From positions 1 through 8,331 of the forward strand of contig CAYZZT010000029.1 in NCBI GenBank assembly GCA_964483025.1: a stretch of DNA of 8,331 nt, read 5' to 3'. Below the pieces are notes generated by a model. It was not told where the DNA came from. It saw nothing but the letters and a program-made list of their open reading frames with translations, and did not search any database. Within the stretch, counting starts at the first letter, position 1; every line of letters begins with the position of its first letter. This DNA comes from CAIZIN01 sp964483025 (lineage in GTDB: Bacteria; Patescibacteriota; Minisyncoccia; Phycocordibacterales; CAIZIN01). This document shows positions 7,382 through 8,331 of the stretch, piece by piece. Both the position numbers and the translations under genes were made by a program.

Positions 7382-7396
7382 TTTTAGCTCTATTTT

Positions 7397-8068
7397 TTAA
7401 TAGATTTTATGTAAATACTTTTTTTCTATTACCCTCCTTAATTCTTTGTTTTTACCTGTAAAATGGTCTTTAATCGCACCACTAACTAGATCAGATAGTT
7501 GCATTGCATTAACATATTCAGAACTCACATGAGTAATATATTTAATTCTCTTGATAGTTTTTGTATTTACTCTATCAAACAAATATCTATTAAAATGATC
7601 AAACTCCCCTTTAAACATTCTCCTCTCTGCACGATCTATTACTACTTCAATTCCGGTTACACCACATCCCTTTACGGAAAAGACCAATAATTTTGATAAG
7701 TTATAATCATCAAAAATATTGTGAAGTTTTTCATGACCCTTTGTGGCAAATTTGCCTTTGTATATTCTTTTGTCCACAAGACGCCAATAAATAAGTATTC
7801 CAATTTTATTTATTAAAACCAAAATATCTTTATACATCAAAAGAGGAATAATTGTTGATTTTATTTCACTTTTAAAACCATATTTGTTCCTAATCGCCAT
7901 TATTCCATTTTCTAAAGCAAATAGTTTTTTAGAATCAAGACAAATAGCAGAGAGAATATAATACAAACTTGCACCTGTTGGAATCTTTGTGCCTGTATCG
8001 TCCACTTTAAATGGTTTTCCTGGGTCACCAGATTCATCAATAAAAATATAGTTTTGTTGATTCGACAT
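7397..8068 (-). CDS. DUF3800 family protein, predicted RNase H-like nuclease fold
   Basis: The 223-residue product matches the DUF3800 family by its motifs: an N-terminal FIDESGDPG (D11, E12, D15), an acidic SEIK segment (E68), a VVIDRAERR strand-helix (D145) and a C-terminal MQLSDLVSGAI motif (D193). In this family the spaced acidic residues are thought to form an RNase H-like metal site, so a nuclease activity is plausible; the substrate and biological role are unknown. DUF3800 genes are often seen in phages, mobile elements and near defence genes. The length is typical and no motif is missing. No signal peptide or clear membrane segment is seen. The gene starts at an ATG with no good Shine-Dalgarno sequence, 39 nt after trmD, and may be leaderless. 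It looks more AT-rich than rpoB and rpoC, which hints at acquisition but does not prove it. Confidence 0.9.
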   Translation of the reverse strand: MSNQQNYIFIDESGDPGKPFKVDDTGTKIPTGASLYYILSAICLDSKKLFALENGIMAIRNKYGFKSEIKSTIIPLLMYKDILVLINKIGILIYWRLVDKRIYKGKFATKGHEKLHNIFDDYNLSKLLVFSVKGCGVTGIEVVIDRAERRMFKGEFDHFNRYLFDRVNTKTIKRIKYITHVSSEYVNAMQLSDLVSGAIKDHFTGKNKELRRVIEKKYLHKIY

Positions 8069-8075
8069 TATGATT

Positions 8076-8104
8076 ATTATCCCACAATATTTTATCTAAC
8101 TCAA
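8076..8104 (-). promoter_or_regulatory. Possible promoter giving a leaderless DUF3800 mRNA
   Basis: On the minus strand TTGAGT (8104-8099) is followed after 17 nt by GATAAT (8081-8076). These match the -35 and -10 consensus at four and five of six positions. The ATG of DUF3800 begins 7 nt after the -10 box, exactly where transcription would be expected to start, so the mRNA would have little or no leader. This fits the lack of a Shine-Dalgarno sequence. The pair lies wholly within the 39-nt gap after trmD. Confidence 0.4.
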
Positions 8105-8107
8105 TTT

Positions 8108-8331
8108 TTATTTTTTACCTCCTCGCCATTTATCAATCAGTGCGTGATTTCCCGACTTTAATACTTTAGGAATCCGATGCTTCTTTCCTTTATATTCCAA
8201 AATTTCTGGGCGTGTGTATGCGTCGTGCGAAGCAATTCTTTTTTCTTCAATAGATTTTACATTACCAAGCACCCCTTCAATTTGCCTAGAGATTGAATCA
8301 ATCATCACCATTGCGGGAAGCTCCCCACCAG
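8108..8331 (-). CDS. trmD: tRNA (guanine-N1)-methyltransferase TrmD, C-terminal part
   Basis: TrmD is the SAM-dependent SPOUT methyltransferase that makes m1G37 next to the tRNA anticodon, preventing frameshifts. Only the last 73 residues are in the window; the gene continues past the right edge, with codons in frame up to it. The fragment opens with GGELPAM, then IDSISR (the Arg equals catalytic R154 of E. coli), GVLG, YTRPEIL, and VLKSGNHALIDKWR, all in family order. Two things are odd. The protein stops five residues after KWR, whereas E. coli TrmD has about 45 more residues forming a helical tail. The loop between GVLG and YTRP is about four residues shorter, and Lys stands where E. coli has the catalytic D169. 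Short TrmD tails may be common in this lineage. The usual neighbours rpsP, rimM and rplS are not visible on this side. Confidence 0.93.
   Translation of the reverse strand, partial: GGELPAMVMIDSISRQIEGVLGNVKSIEEKRIASHDAYTRPEILEYKGKKHRIPKVLKSGNHALIDKWRGGKK

Larger units (their letters stand above)
7045..7396. other. Intergenic region between DUF3800 and rpoB
   Basis: These roughly 350 nt hold no convincing gene. From right to left they contain a terminator hairpin behind DUF3800, a weak plus-strand promoter-like pair, the consensus rpoB promoter, a leader inverted repeat, a second -10-like box inside a 6-bp inverted repeat (7109-7114 and 7133-7138), a GGGAGG element and a tandem repeat. A 68-codon open frame on the plus strand (7181-7387) crosses the promoter and the terminator and looks spurious. 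I recognise no tRNA or known riboswitch. Confidence 0.8.

Noticed and set aside
7181..7387. 68-codon plus-strand open frame in the gap upstream of rpoB
   Set aside because: It runs across the consensus rpoB promoter and the terminator hairpin, has no recognisable motif, and is best seen as chance.

Overview
The window carries four genes, all on the minus strand. From right to left, in transcription order, they are the 3' end of trmD (tRNA m1G37 methyltransferase), a small DUF3800 protein gene, rpoB and rpoC. The two RNA polymerase genes fill most of the window and are intact. The rpoC stop codon lies one base inside the left edge, so nothing downstream of it is visible.

The organism is probably a Candidate Phyla Radiation (Patescibacteria) bacterium, most likely Parcubacteria-like. 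This is an inference from several things seen in the sequence: low GC, compact beta and beta' subunits without the large lineage-specific insertions of E. coli, no ribosomal protein genes in front of rpoB, weak or absent Shine-Dalgarno sequences at the gene starts, and a shortened TrmD. All four stop codons are TAA and the standard code reads through cleanly. The phylum assignment is moderate in confidence and rests on remembered family features, not on a search.

Layout: trmD (partial, 8108-8331) is followed after 39 nt by DUF3800 (7397-8068), whose own promoter may give a leaderless mRNA. A long, symmetrical, probably bidirectional terminator hairpin (7340-7381) closes this unit. The gap of about 350 nt before rpoB holds a consensus sigma70-type promoter (TTGACA, 16 nt, TATAAT; 7223-7250), a leader inverted repeat, a second -10-like box, and a perfect 12-nt tandem repeat touching the rpoB ATG. 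rpoB and rpoC are separated by 119 nt containing two near-identical 32-nt hairpin repeats flanking a third, unrelated palindrome. A possible internal promoter overlaps the end of rpoB.

rpoB and rpoC encode the catalytic core of RNA polymerase and are presumably co-transcribed from the strong promoter, with the hairpin cluster a candidate site for processing, attenuation or differential expression. DUF3800 is a predicted RNase H-fold nuclease-like protein of unknown role and looks like an accessory gene between housekeeping genes. I see no complete novel multi-gene system. The most unusual structure is the hairpin cluster between rpoB and rpoC.
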